From CAZOWM01 sp964583615 (GTDB lineage: Bacteria; Spirochaetota; B62-G9; DRHN01): 64,000 nt of DNA. Position numbers and translations under genes: made by a program. How positions within the stretch are numbered: the first letter of the stretch is position 1; each line of letters opens with the position of its first letter. A model generated the notes under the pieces. The model was not told the origin of the DNA, made no database searches, and saw only the letters and a list, made by a program, of their open reading frames with translations. The stretch spans positions 27,439 to 91,438 of the forward strand of contig CAZOWM010000008.1 of NCBI GenBank assembly GCA_964583615.1. Direction: 5' to 3'. Of this stretch, positions 24,993 through 33,798 are shown one piece after another.

Positions 24993-25955
24993 GTGATTAT
25001 CAGAATTGTTTTTATTGTTATTGCGGTTGCGCTTGCGGCCGGGCTCACGTTCAATCTGAATAATTTTTATGTCTACCCTGTTTCCGTACTCATCGTCTCA
25101 GTCATCATCGTTGCATTTGAAATGTTCATCAAGCGTTTTCAGAGAGAGAGTGTTTCAAAGATATTCAAGGGATTCATCTTCGGGCTCATACTCGGCGCAG
25201 CGTTTTCCGCTATTGCGCGGTCATTCGGACTCGAGATGACCCCGTTTTACAGAGCTGTTGTTTATTTATCTGCACTTTATATCGGTATTGCCCTCATTTC
25301 ACAGCTCGATGTCGGGTTCGGCATAATGCGGCCGCCCACTCCCAAGGGGATGACCTCTGAGAGCCTGAAGATTCTCGACACGAGTGTGATCATCGACGGA
25401 CGGATCGCCGACATAATCGAAACGAAGTTCATCGAGGGAATACTCGTGGTCCCCAAGTTCGTTCTCGACGAACTTCAGCAAATTGCGGACTCTTCTGATT
25501 CAGTGAAGAGATCGCGGGGGAGAAGGGGGCTCGATGTGTTGAACCGTCTGAAAAAAGACAAGGAGACGCTTTTACGCATCACGGACCAGGATTTTCCTGA
25601 GACCTTTGACGTGGACTCAAAGCTTGTAAAGCTCGGCAAAGCCCTTGATGCAAAGGTGATCACCAATGATTTCAACCTCTTCAAGGTCGCTGAGATTCAG
25701 GGTGTGACCGTTCTCAATATCAATCTCCTCGCAAATTCGCTGAAGCCTGTCGTTCTTCCTGGTGAAAAAATGAAGATTGTTGTCATCAAAGAGGGAAAAG
25801 ACCCGGGGCAGGGAATCGGATATCTTGACGATGGAACCATGGTCGTCGTGGATTCCGGGAAAAAATACGTTGGTGATGAGATATTCGTTTCCGTGACAAG
25901 CGTGCTTCAGACTCCGGCGGGAAGGATGATTTTTGCGAAATATGAACACGGATAA
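24993..25955 (+). CDS. PIN-TRAM domain membrane protein (YacL family)
   Basis: 320 residues. The N-terminal 100 residues contain four hydrophobic helices. A PIN nuclease-fold domain starts at KILDTSVIIDGRIADII with Asp residues of the metal site, then VVPKFVLDELQ and VITNDFNLFKVAE. A C-terminal TRAM domain (about 250-320, with GQGIGYLDDGTMVVVDSG) suggests RNA binding. It is a probable membrane-tethered ribonuclease; the true substrate is unknown. GTG 24993 has GGAGG 8 bases upstream. Lies 231 bases after carD and overlaps rsmI by 14 bases. The intervening 24762-24992 holds no gene or clear signal. Confidence 0.9.
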   Translation: MIIRIVFIVIAVALAAGLTFNLNNFYVYPVSVLIVSVIIVAFEMFIKRFQRESVSKIFKGFIFGLILGAAFSAIARSFGLEMTPFYRAVVYLSALYIGIALISQLDVGFGIMRPPTPKGMTSESLKILDTSVIIDGRIADIIETKFIEGILVVPKFVLDELQQIADSSDSVKRSRGRRGLDVLNRLKKDKETLLRITDQDFPETFDVDSKLVKLGKALDAKVITNDFNLFKVAEIQGVTVLNINLLANSLKPVVLPGEKMKIVVIKEGKDPGQGIGYLDDGTMVVVDSGKKYVGDEIFVSVTSVLQTPAGRMIFAKYEHG

Positions 25956-26625
25956 GCCGGGTGTTTGTTATGTGGTGAGCACGCCAATAGGGAATCTGCG
26001 TGATATAACTCTGAGAGCGATCGATACCCTGAGACGTGTGGACTGTATAGTGTGCGAAGACACGCGGGTTACATTGAAACTTCTCAACCGGCTCGAAATT
26101 AAAAAACCGCTCATCTCATGCCACGCCCGGAGCAGGGATGCGGTGCTGAAGAAAATCGAAGATATGGTGAGAAGTGGCAGGAGTATCGCAGTGGTAACAG
26201 ACAGCGGCACCCCTGCTATCTCCGATCCGGGGGCCAGGCTCATCGAACAATTGATCCGGATCGATGCGACGATTGTTCCTGTTCCCGGGCCTTCCTCCGT
26301 GCATGCAGTGCTTGCCGCGTCCGGTTTCTCTTTCTCAGAGTACAGCTTTCTCGGATTTGTTTCCAACAAGAGATCAAGAAGAAAAAAAACACTATCATCC
26401 TTAAAGGAAAGGCGTACCCTGTTCGTTTTTTTTGAATCACCCCACAGAATTCTCTCATTTCTCGAGGATGTGCACGATACACTGGGCCCTGTACGGGCCT
26501 GCGTGGGGAAGGAAATGACGAAAAAGTTCGAAAAATTCTACAGAGGAGATAGCGCGGAAATCATCCGCATGCTCGCGGAGGATGGAGTGAGAGGGGAGTA
26601 TACAATTGTGATTGACAACAGATGA
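25942..26625 (+). CDS. rsmI: 16S rRNA (cytidine-1402 2'-O)-methyltransferase
   Basis: SAM-dependent tetrapyrrole-methylase-fold enzyme, 227 residues, that 2'-O-methylates C1402 in the ribosomal P site. Motifs: YVVSTPIGNLRDITLRA at the N-terminus, CEDTRVTLKLLN, VVTDSGTPAISDPGARL, VPGPSSVHAVLAASGF and FFESPHRI, all typical of RsmI. The protein ends soon after the core and lacks the longer C-terminal extension of some homologues. ATG 25942 overlaps the PIN-TRAM gene; TTG 25933 has a better-spaced AAGGA and may be the real start. Confidence 0.95.
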   Translation: MNTDKPGVCYVVSTPIGNLRDITLRAIDTLRRVDCIVCEDTRVTLKLLNRLEIKKPLISCHARSRDAVLKKIEDMVRSGRSIAVVTDSGTPAISDPGARLIEQLIRIDATIVPVPGPSSVHAVLAASGFSFSEYSFLGFVSNKRSRRKKTLSSLKERRTLFVFFESPHRILSFLEDVHDTLGPVRACVGKEMTKKFEKFYRGDSAEIIRMLAEDGVRGEYTIVIDNR

Positions 26626-26696
26626 CACAAGGGGTATAAATATAATAAATAGAATAATTCTAAGATGATTTGTGGATTCGTGCGGAACAAAAATCT

Positions 26697-26723
26697 TAAG
26701 TATGCTCAGTCATAATCCGATAC
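26697..26723 (+). promoter_or_regulatory. Sigma-28 (FliA)-type flagellar promoter of flgM
   Basis: TAAG (26697-26700), a 15-base spacer and TCCGATAC (26716-26723) match the FliA consensus TAAA-N15-GCCGATAA in spacing and at 9 of 12 positions. The start near 26731 gives a 20-base leader to ATG 26751. A short inverted repeat AAGTAT/ATACTT (26698-26703 and 26720-26725) overlaps the promoter. Confidence 0.55.
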
Positions 26724-26750
26724 TTGTTATGAGAAAAGGAGTGGAGTTCA

Positions 26751-27053
26751 ATGACGATTGACAGAATAGGCCCGTTACACAAGATATTGAGTTCCGGCAA
26801 TGAGATGAAGATCAAGAACACAGGGAAGAGAGCGAAGAGCGACAAGGTGGAGTTGTCCCATGAGGCAAAAAAAATGGCGGAGCTCTCGCAGATCGAGACA
26901 AAAGTCAAATCCGCTTCTGATATTCGTAAGGAACTCACACCACAGAGGATAAAGGAACTCAGGGACAAGCTCGAAGATCCGGATCAGTATCTCACAAAAG
27001 AAGTGGCGGAGAAGATCGCGGAAAAAGTTGCTGAGTCTTTCGGAATAAAATAA
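26751..27053 (+). CDS. flgM: FlgM-like anti-sigma-28 factor
   Basis: FlgM holds FliA inactive until the flagellar hook is complete, when it is exported. The protein has 100 residues. It has a disordered, basic N-terminal part and a C-terminal helical half. The family pattern is visible: DKVELSHEAKKMAEL, then RIKELRDKLEDPDQYL and a final amphipathic helix with repeated AEK. FlgM is short and diverges quickly, so the call rests on this pattern, length and the FliA-type promoter directly upstream. A GGAG ribosome site precedes the ATG. A terminator follows, so it is probably a single-gene transcript. Confidence 0.78.
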   Translation: MTIDRIGPLHKILSSGNEMKIKNTGKRAKSDKVELSHEAKKMAELSQIETKVKSASDIRKELTPQRIKELRDKLEDPDQYLTKEVAEKIAEKVAESFGIK

Positions 27054-27118
27054 AACGTTTTGCACCAATGTGATCCCCAAAATCGTCATATCGGCAGGTT
27101 GGAAGATCGCAAAAGAGA

Positions 27119-27143
27119 GGCGGAGGTATACTCCGTCTTTTTT
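27119..27143 (+). terminator. Intrinsic terminator after flgM
   Basis: GGCGGAG (27119-27125) pairs with CTCCGTC (27131-27137) over 7 bp with one G-T pair and a 5-base loop, followed by six T (27138-27143). The next gene's ribosome site begins 6 bases after the T-run. Confidence 0.75.
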
Positions 27144-27157
27144 ATTATGAGGAACCG

Positions 27158-28312
27158 GTGAGTATGTTTGAGTTTTCCATTCCGACAAAAGTCGAATTCG
27201 GTGTGGACAGTGTCGCGCGGCTCGGGCATTTTGTCAGCTTACTCGGGGATCGCGTCATTCTCATCGCGGAAAACATACTCACCGAGACGGGAATCGTTCG
27301 TACGGTCGAAAACATTCTAAAAGGAAAGGGAATAGAGGCGATCCGGTACGATGCGGTGTATTCCGATGCAGACTCCAGCCTGATTGATGAAATCGCTCTT
27401 ATCGCGCGGAAATCGAAATCAACCGTCGTCATCGGCGCAGGAGGTTCACGCACCTGCAATGCGGCCAAAATGGTCGCCTTTTTAGGGCTGAATGACGGCG
27501 AAATGTCTGATTACATCCATGGAAGGGAAGGAAACGGTACACACGTTCCCTACATAGAAATTCCCACGATTTTCAGAGAGGTGTACGCGCTCACTCACTC
27601 GGCCTTTGTCAATGACGCCTACGATCGGGCAAACAAGGTGCTGACTCTGAACGGGCTCGGAACGGACATTCTCATGATAGATCCCGCCCTCATGTCAGGA
27701 ATCCCCATAAAAACAGCAGTGTATGTATCGCTCGACATTCTCGCACTCTCCATTGAAGGGTACATATCGCTCAAGGTGAACCCTCTTGTCGAGCCTGTGC
27801 TCTTGCGCGGGATTGAAATCGTCTATTATAACCTTTTGAACTATATTAAGAATCCTCACGACGTAACCATCCGCGAACAACTCTGTACTGCGGGCCTGTT
27901 TACCGCGATCGCGAACATAATCACGGGTTTCGGGATCGGATTCGCGCTTTCCATGGGAATGAACGGGAAAAAGCGGATATCGAAATCCGTGATGAACTCG
28001 ATTCTCATACCGTATATCATGGAATACAATCTCTCCACATCGGCTTCGAGGCTTTCCAAAATCGGACGGGTCATGGGAAAGGATGTCACTGGGATTCCTG
28101 ATACGGAAGGCGCCGCCCTTTCGATCGAAGCGGTGAATGACTTCAGGGATCAGATCGGTCTCGAACTCACGGGTCGTATCAGCCAGCTCGGGCTGAAGAA
28201 GGACGATCTCGCTGTGGCTGCGGAAAGCGCAATCCGTTTCGAGGACATCAACTCCGTACCCAGAAAGGCGGCATTTGAGAATCTTATGGAGATATTGGAG
28301 AAGGCGTATTAG
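27158..28312 (+). CDS. Iron-containing alcohol dehydrogenase homologue lacking the metal-binding histidines
   Basis: 384 residues with the type III alcohol dehydrogenase fold: N-terminal KVEFGVDSVARLG, a nucleotide loop GAGGSRTCNAAK (93-104), and a helical C-terminal domain with NSILIPYIMEYN. The usual active site is missing. At the DALTHAIE position the sequence is DILALSIE (D193 kept, His replaced by L197). At the positions of FucO H263, H267 and H277 are F262, M266 and K276. The GTGSE-type loop after PT is FREVYALT. It is therefore unlikely to be a metal-dependent dehydrogenase. GTG 27158 fits the GAGG site; ATG 27164 is the alternative. The 3' end overlaps a convergent gene by 29 bases. 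Confidence 0.8.
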   Translation: MSMFEFSIPTKVEFGVDSVARLGHFVSLLGDRVILIAENILTETGIVRTVENILKGKGIEAIRYDAVYSDADSSLIDEIALIARKSKSTVVIGAGGSRTCNAAKMVAFLGLNDGEMSDYIHGREGNGTHVPYIEIPTIFREVYALTHSAFVNDAYDRANKVLTLNGLGTDILMIDPALMSGIPIKTAVYVSLDILALSIEGYISLKVNPLVEPVLLRGIEIVYYNLLNYIKNPHDVTIREQLCTAGLFTAIANIITGFGIGFALSMGMNGKKRISKSVMNSILIPYIMEYNLSTSASRLSKIGRVMGKDVTGIPDTEGAALSIEAVNDFRDQIGLELTGRISQLGLKKDDLAVAAESAIRFEDINSVPRKAAFENLMEILEKAY

Positions 28313-29327
28313 ACCCGCGCGGGTGTGCCTGCAGAACACGCGTATCGAAATTTTTGTACCACGCAACTGATTCTTTTATTCCCTCGAGCGTTGAAAAGGG
28401 AGGAGAGTAGCCGAGCATGTTCCGGGCCTTTTCCACGCTGAAACTGTAATCCCGTGAAGAGATGGCGATCCTGTACGGTGTGATCGGCGGCGGTGTGCGC
28501 GCCCCCGCAAGGGTATAGAATTTTTCGAGCAGAACAGATGCCGCGTAAAGAGGAGCAAAGGGAACAGCACATGCGGGAGGTTTTCTGTTCATTGCCTCTG
28601 CAATCATTCCCAGCAATGCCCTCCATGAGATGTCCGCGCCGTCCGAAATATTGAAAGCATGGCCTGAACCGATATCGGTTTTCAGCGCCTTCTCCGTTGC
28701 GTCGACAAGGTTTCCAACGTAACATGGCGATGTCAGAGGTTTTCCTCCTCTGGGAAAGCCGAAAAGCCCCTTGTCGAGGCTTTTCAACAGTCGGTAGGTA
28801 AAGGAGACGTCATAGGGGCCGAACACATTGGAAGGGCGGAGCACTACGATGTTGATGTCGTTTTTCAGTTCGAGCAGTTTTTCTTCAGCAATGGTCTTGG
28901 TTTTACAGTAGTTGTTTGAAAAAGGATTGAGAGGAGCGTTCTCATCCGTGAGCACGTGTCCTGTAAACCCGTAGAGCACAGTGGAGCTGAAATAGACGAG
29001 CTTTTTCACTCCACATCGGATGGCGGACTTCGCAACGTTGAGCGTGCCGTAAACATTATGCGAATGAAAATCTTCGTATGGCCCCCAGTCGCTCGCTTTT
29101 CCGGCCGTATGGATGACTGCATCGAACCCTCTCATGATTCCGTCGAGCGGGTCGGTAATCGAACCCCGGAGAAGCTCGAAACTGCCGGAATGCAAACGGA
29201 AGAGGTTCGAGCTCCTCCGGACAAGGCCGCAGACACGGGAGCTGCTTTTTACGGAAAGGCATTTCAGCAGATGCGATCCGATGAAACCGTTTGCCCCTGT
29301 TATGAGGATGTTGTGCGGACGATTCAT
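28284..29327 (-). CDS. NAD-dependent epimerase/dehydratase family protein (extended SDR)
   Basis: 347 residues. The dinucleotide motif is ILITGANGFIGSHLLKCL near residue 8. Active-site elements are YFSSTVLYG and YCKTK (YxxxK), and the RPSNVFGPYD motif is typical of sugar-nucleotide epimerases and 3-beta-HSD-like reductases. The substrate is unknown. It is last of four minus-strand genes (exported methyltransferase, spermidine-synthase-like membrane protein, GNAT-like protein, this one), 67 bases after its neighbour, so it may serve the same unknown pathway. Confidence 0.88.
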   Translation of the reverse strand: MNRPHNILITGANGFIGSHLLKCLSVKSSSRVCGLVRRSSNLFRLHSGSFELLRGSITDPLDGIMRGFDAVIHTAGKASDWGPYEDFHSHNVYGTLNVAKSAIRCGVKKLVYFSSTVLYGFTGHVLTDENAPLNPFSNNYCKTKTIAEEKLLELKNDINIVVLRPSNVFGPYDVSFTYRLLKSLDKGLFGFPRGGKPLTSPCYVGNLVDATEKALKTDIGSGHAFNISDGADISWRALLGMIAEAMNRKPPACAVPFAPLYAASVLLEKFYTLAGARTPPPITPYRIAISSRDYSFSVEKARNMLGYSPPFSTLEGIKESVAWYKNFDTRVLQAHPRGSNTPSPISP

Positions 29328-29394
29328 GGGATGCCCTCACGCGCGCAATCCAGGCGTATTTGTTGTTTTCCCGTTCTCCAGAGGGAAATACGCC

Positions 29395-30573
29395 TCATTC
29401 AATCGGTTTTTCAAAGATTGTATATATTTTTGAAAGTGTCGAATTCATAAATGCGGCCATTCTCTGAACAATTACATTTCCTTCGAGAATCCATCCGATA
29501 TCGCAGTATTCATATCCCTTCTTCTGGGTATACTGTTTCTGTTTCCAGAGCATGACCCCGTCGAGGCCGAGCCGCTGAAATTTTTCCTTCACACCGAGAT
29601 ACCCCAGGCGAAAGCCCTTTACGCTCTTTCTGAAAAGAAACATCTTTGCGATCCGCAGGAGCTCGAATCTCCTGAGGAGCCGAACCGGAACCATTCTCTC
29701 GGCAATGTTCGGAATGCCCCCGAAAAACGCGGCAGGTTCTCCCTTTACATACACGAAAAGTGAGAGGTCCTTGTCCATGATGAGCTTCATGTCATCAACG
29801 ATTTCATACCACTCCTCCTGTGTGAAAGGGACGAACCCGAAGTTTTTACTCCACGCATCGTTATAGATATCGAGCATCTCGCGCCTTCGTTCCCTGTAGG
29901 GTCGCCGGCTCCACGGTTCGAGAGTGATTCCGTATCGTTTGATAACCTTTTTTGCCACCTGTTCGAGCCGCTCCTCCATGGGGTTCATCACCGGGACTTC
30001 CCACGAGAAGACTCTCTGAATCTCTCTGAAACCTGCGGCCTCTATGAGTGATCTGTAGTAGGGCTTGTTGTAGTGATAGTGAACGACCGGACGGGAATCA
30101 AATCCCGAGGTCAAAAGCCCCGGCGTTGATTCGTTGACAAGCAGGTTTTGAGGGCCCCGTATGATGTCCATCCCCTTTGATTTCAGCCATGAAGCTGCAG
30201 CACCGATCAAGCTGTCCGAGACCTCTTTTTCGTCGATCGTTTCGAACTCCCCGAAAAAGCCGACCCTGTCTCTCCAGTACATGTTGTGCGCATCATTCGT
30301 GAATGCAATGCAGCGGCCGACCGTTTTCCCTCCTCGGGAGGCCAGAAAAAACCGTATGTCAGCGTGTCGGTAGAAAAAATTTTCCGGCTGATAATATCCC
30401 TTTATGCCCAGAATCCCGAGCCCGAGATATTCAAAGTCGAAAAGCGGGATAAACTGCGGATCGTCTCTGTACAGGTCCCAGGGTAAATCGACGAACACTT
30501 TCAGCAGTTTTTTGTCTTCCTTTGTCCTGTTGGAAAAGGAAATCAGCTCCACAGGGAATTCCTTACGGGCCAC
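29395..30573 (-). CDS. GNAT-like acyltransferase-family protein of unknown function
   Basis: 392 residues. Near the N-terminus FVDLPWDLYRDDPQFIPLF is typical of a large uncharacterised GNAT-related family. The middle holds DIIRGPQNLLVNESTPGLL and HYHYNKPYYRSLIEAAGF, and the C-terminal GNAT-like core ends with GYLGVKEKFQRLGLDGVMLW and GWILEGN. This suggests transfer of an acyl or aminoacyl group, but substrate and donor are unknown. GTG start with AAGGAGG 6 bases upstream. It sits 23 bases after the spermidine-synthase-like gene. Confidence 0.72.
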   Translation of the reverse strand: MARKEFPVELISFSNRTKEDKKLLKVFVDLPWDLYRDDPQFIPLFDFEYLGLGILGIKGYYQPENFFYRHADIRFFLASRGGKTVGRCIAFTNDAHNMYWRDRVGFFGEFETIDEKEVSDSLIGAAASWLKSKGMDIIRGPQNLLVNESTPGLLTSGFDSRPVVHYHYNKPYYRSLIEAAGFREIQRVFSWEVPVMNPMEERLEQVAKKVIKRYGITLEPWSRRPYRERRREMLDIYNDAWSKNFGFVPFTQEEWYEIVDDMKLIMDKDLSLFVYVKGEPAAFFGGIPNIAERMVPVRLLRRFELLRIAKMFLFRKSVKGFRLGYLGVKEKFQRLGLDGVMLWKQKQYTQKKGYEYCDIGWILEGNVIVQRMAAFMNSTLSKIYTIFEKPIE

Positions 30574-30596
30574 ACCGGTCCTCCTTTTCAGAAAGT

Positions 30597-32966
30597 TCAG
30601 TCAGGAAACACAAAGATCGACCCCGCATACAGGAGCACCGCACTCAGTCCGGTCCAGAGAAAACCTGCATTGGATGCAATGATCATCGCACCAGTGGACG
30701 CGATCACAGAAAAATAGCTGTTGATCGACCACGCCCAGGGCACGGAATCATCACCCCGGCGCCTGAGCCTGCTCATGGCAAGGGGGAATGGAAATCCCAT
30801 CGCAAAGCCGAGCGGGGCTAAAATCAGCATGGAAAAAAGAATCGTCGGAAGAAGCGAGACATTATCAAGGGATTGAAATATACGATCAACGAGCAGCAGC
30901 ATGACAGTAAGATATACCACAATAAAGAAAACGGGGTACAGTAAAATTTTTCTGTTCCATCGGGCGAGACGGTCGGAGACGCGGCTCCCGAACCCTGAAG
31001 AGACAACGAGAGTCGCAATCGTTACGGAGCTCGAATAAATTGGATTTGCGAGATAACGCGTGTACTTGTTGATGATGACGATCTCCACGCACATGTAGGA
31101 AAGTGCGATAAAACAGAAATAGAGAAAGATTTTCAGCGCTCCCCCCCGGATGCGTTTGCCGGCCAGTGAGAGAGGCACGAGAATCAGCACGAACGCGACA
31201 AGAAATGTCACCACGAACGTTGAGAAAAGAATAAGATAGCCGCCTTCGATTGCGAGCATCCACTGGTGGCCTGCCTGTTGGTAGAGCTGAACGATCTTTC
31301 TTATTCGAAAGAAATATCCGAAAAATGGCCGGTTATCGGTATTGGGTCTGATGTTGAAGGGGTACTCTCTTGTAAATCGGTCAAAATTGGAGAATATCTC
31401 CCGTACGCTCACCGAATAGTATGCGTCTTTCACCACATTGTACTGATTGGCCTCATCCGGGTGCATGCCGTCGTAGTACACGAGGTCAAACATTCGAGCA
31501 GCGCAAAAGCGTTGTATCTTTTCGATGTCCTCTTCGGTAAAGGGGTGTTTTTTCACCAGTACGGTTCCGCTGGCCCACCCGCGAAGGACCACGACGTTCT
31601 TTTCCGGATCCAAATTCATCTTTTCGAGAGCGGTTTTCGCAATTGAAACGAGCTTCAGGAGTTTTCTCGGCGGATATCTCAACAAAACCGTGACCGAAAG
31701 GGTGCCCCTTTCTGAAAGGTGTGAGACGAACTCCTCAAATGCCTCCACTGTGAGGGTATAATCCGTATCGGTTGCGTAGATCCCTCCCACGGATGCGGCT
31801 CTTCCGTCCGGCTCCGAGATCTCTATCACGTCCCACCGGGAATCTGTTCTCCCGAGGTAGTTCCGTGCTCCTGTGCGCACCACCTCGAGTCCGGAGGTAT
31901 ACAAAAGCGCATCGTTGTAGTGCGCATAGGTGTGCGCCAGCAGTTCTATGAGGTGGGGGTTTTGTTCCGTGATGACGATGTTTTTTGCTGAATAGAGCAC
32001 TGAACGCGCTGCTGCACTGCCCCCGCCCAGTCCGATCTGAAAAACTCTGGGATGTGCGTGAAGCGCATATACGGCGGACTGCGGCTGATATCGCAAATAT
32101 TGGAGGCTGTGCAGGCCTTCGATTCTGTCGATTGAGGAAATCTGGTCGCCGTCCACAAAGAGTCCCATCTGATCGGGAAGAGCTCCCCTGAACGCAAGAC
32201 TGAGGCCTGATGCGATTCTGATCATGGAGCTTTTCACCACTTCGAGAGTGCCGAAAGGACTGATGCGTTTTTTGTCAATGCGGGCGTCGGGAAAGTTCAG
32301 TGCGAGCATGATTCCCTTGTAGGGGAGGATATTGATGAACCCCGTAGAAAATAATACGAACCCTGCGGCGATCATTGCAATCAGAAGAACCAGAGACGGA
32401 AACAGGAGCTTTGAGCCGATGAGAAGAAGCACAAAGCAGGCACTCGCAAAGAGCATTGGTACAATAAATATTGTGTGTGAATCGATCACATAGAAACAGA
32501 GAAGAGTTGCCACTACCCCGAGTCCGGACCCCGTCAGATTGAAAAAGTAGGCCCGGCCGGGCCTGAGGATGGTAAAGGAGATGACGACAAAGATCGATCC
32601 GGAGATGAATGGGACTGCATAGATGAAGTAGCGAAGGAGGAGACGGTAAAGCTGGGTGACGTCCCAGACGATTCGAAGCGGGTCGAAGGTGATCTCCTTC
32701 GAGATCCAGAATCCGAATCCAAGCGTGAAGATGAACACCACCGATGAGATAACACAAACCAGCCGTTCTCTTCCCCTGAACCACGGACGCAGAAGAAATA
32801 CGACCGTGCCTCCTGCTCCGAATCCAGTGAGTGCAAGCGCAATTGCGGAATAGGTGAAATTTCCGAAACCTTCGATCCGTAAAACACGCATCATTGCGAT
32901 TTCAAGTGAGAGGAGAGCGGAAGAGATCAAAAAGAGAGAAATTTCGTAGGATTTTTCATTTTTCAT
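30597..32966 (-). CDS. Membrane-embedded spermidine-synthase-like protein
   Basis: 789 residues in three parts. An N-terminal block of about seven hydrophobic helices (1-225) is followed by a soluble methyltransferase/aminopropyltransferase-fold domain (about 230-560). That domain has a SAM-type loop VFQIGLGGGSAAARSVL, an acidic position after ITEQNPHLIELL, and DVIEISEPDGRAAS. A C-terminal block of about six helices completes it. Such fusions are widespread and generally annotated only as spermidine synthase-like. The canonical polyamine-site residues are not evident, so polyamine synthesis should not be assumed. It begins 10 bases after the exported pcm gene in a minus-strand operon. Confidence 0.7.
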   Translation of the reverse strand: MKNEKSYEISLFLISSALLSLEIAMMRVLRIEGFGNFTYSAIALALTGFGAGGTVVFLLRPWFRGRERLVCVISSVVFIFTLGFGFWISKEITFDPLRIVWDVTQLYRLLLRYFIYAVPFISGSIFVVISFTILRPGRAYFFNLTGSGLGVVATLLCFYVIDSHTIFIVPMLFASACFVLLLIGSKLLFPSLVLLIAMIAAGFVLFSTGFINILPYKGIMLALNFPDARIDKKRISPFGTLEVVKSSMIRIASGLSLAFRGALPDQMGLFVDGDQISSIDRIEGLHSLQYLRYQPQSAVYALHAHPRVFQIGLGGGSAAARSVLYSAKNIVITEQNPHLIELLAHTYAHYNDALLYTSGLEVVRTGARNYLGRTDSRWDVIEISEPDGRAASVGGIYATDTDYTLTVEAFEEFVSHLSERGTLSVTVLLRYPPRKLLKLVSIAKTALEKMNLDPEKNVVVLRGWASGTVLVKKHPFTEEDIEKIQRFCAARMFDLVYYDGMHPDEANQYNVVKDAYYSVSVREIFSNFDRFTREYPFNIRPNTDNRPFFGYFFRIRKIVQLYQQAGHQWMLAIEGGYLILFSTFVVTFLVAFVLILVPLSLAGKRIRGGALKIFLYFCFIALSYMCVEIVIINKYTRYLANPIYSSSVTIATLVVSSGFGSRVSDRLARWNRKILLYPVFFIVVYLTVMLLLVDRIFQSLDNVSLLPTILFSMLILAPLGFAMGFPFPLAMSRLRRRGDDSVPWAWSINSYFSVIASTGAMIIASNAGFLWTGLSAVLLYAGSIFVFPD

Positions 32967-32976
32967 GCCAAGAGCG

Positions 32977-33690
32977 CTATTCCTTCAATTCACGCGTAAA
33001 GGGCACGAATCGTACGGGCAGGATGTCGTACACGCGGATTTTCCCATATTCCGTTTTTTCCACGACTTTCAGAATTTGCGTGAAGTACGGCTCTCCGACC
33101 GGCAGGCACATCCTGCCTCCCATTTTGAGCTGAAGAAGGAGGGGCGGCGGAATATGATCCACGGCGGCAGTCACGATGATCGCATCGTAAGGGGAAAACT
33201 CTTCCCAGCCGTAGTATCCGTCTCCGAACTTCCCGCTGATATTTGTATACTGAAGCCTTTGAAATGTTTTCTGCGCCATCTGTGCAAGCGGTTTGATTAT
33301 TTCAACCGTGTACACTTCCTTCACGATATGCCCCAGAACCGCTGCCTGGTATCCTGACCCTGTTCCGATTTCCAGCACTCTGTCGTCTTCATCGACAGAG
33401 AGAAGCTCTGTCATGAGAGCGACGATATAGGGCTGGGATATTGTCTGCCCGTAGCCGATAGGAAGCGGTGTATTGCGATACGCGTTCTTTTTGAAATTCT
33501 CAGGGACGAACTCTTCTCGAGGAACGGTGAGCATGCTTTTAATTACCGCGTGGTCAGTGATTCCTTCGTCGATGATGTGTGTCTTTACGAGCTGTTCACG
33601 CTGTTTTTTGTAGTCCTCCGGAGTAGCACACGTAAAGTGAGAAATAAGAAAAACAGAGGCAAGAAAAAAAATGAACCGTGAAATTTTCAT
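32977..33690 (-). CDS. pcm: Exported protein-L-isoaspartate O-methyltransferase
   Basis: SAM-dependent repair enzyme that methylates isoaspartyl residues in damaged proteins. Motifs: GYGQTISQPYIVALMTELL, then VLEIGTGSGYQAAVLGHIV (SAM loop) and GDGYYGWEEFSPYDAIIVTA, all diagnostic. Here a signal peptide (residues 1-25, MKISRFIFFLASVFLISHFT) precedes the catalytic domain, predicting a periplasmic location. ATG 33690 has GGAGGT 5 bases upstream; an in-frame upstream ATG (33729) would only hide the signal. 237 residues. First gene of the four-gene minus-strand run. Confidence 0.92.
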   Translation of the reverse strand: MKISRFIFFLASVFLISHFTCATPEDYKKQREQLVKTHIIDEGITDHAVIKSMLTVPREEFVPENFKKNAYRNTPLPIGYGQTISQPYIVALMTELLSVDEDDRVLEIGTGSGYQAAVLGHIVKEVYTVEIIKPLAQMAQKTFQRLQYTNISGKFGDGYYGWEEFSPYDAIIVTAAVDHIPPPLLLQLKMGGRMCLPVGEPYFTQILKVVEKTEYGKIRVYDILPVRFVPFTRELKE

Positions 33691-33798
33691 ATGATACCTC
33701 CATGATACCTTTTGATGGTGATCAGTCAAGAGAAAAGAGATTTACGAATTACGATTTTTTTATTTCCTTTTAGTATTCACATGCCACAGGAGGATGAG

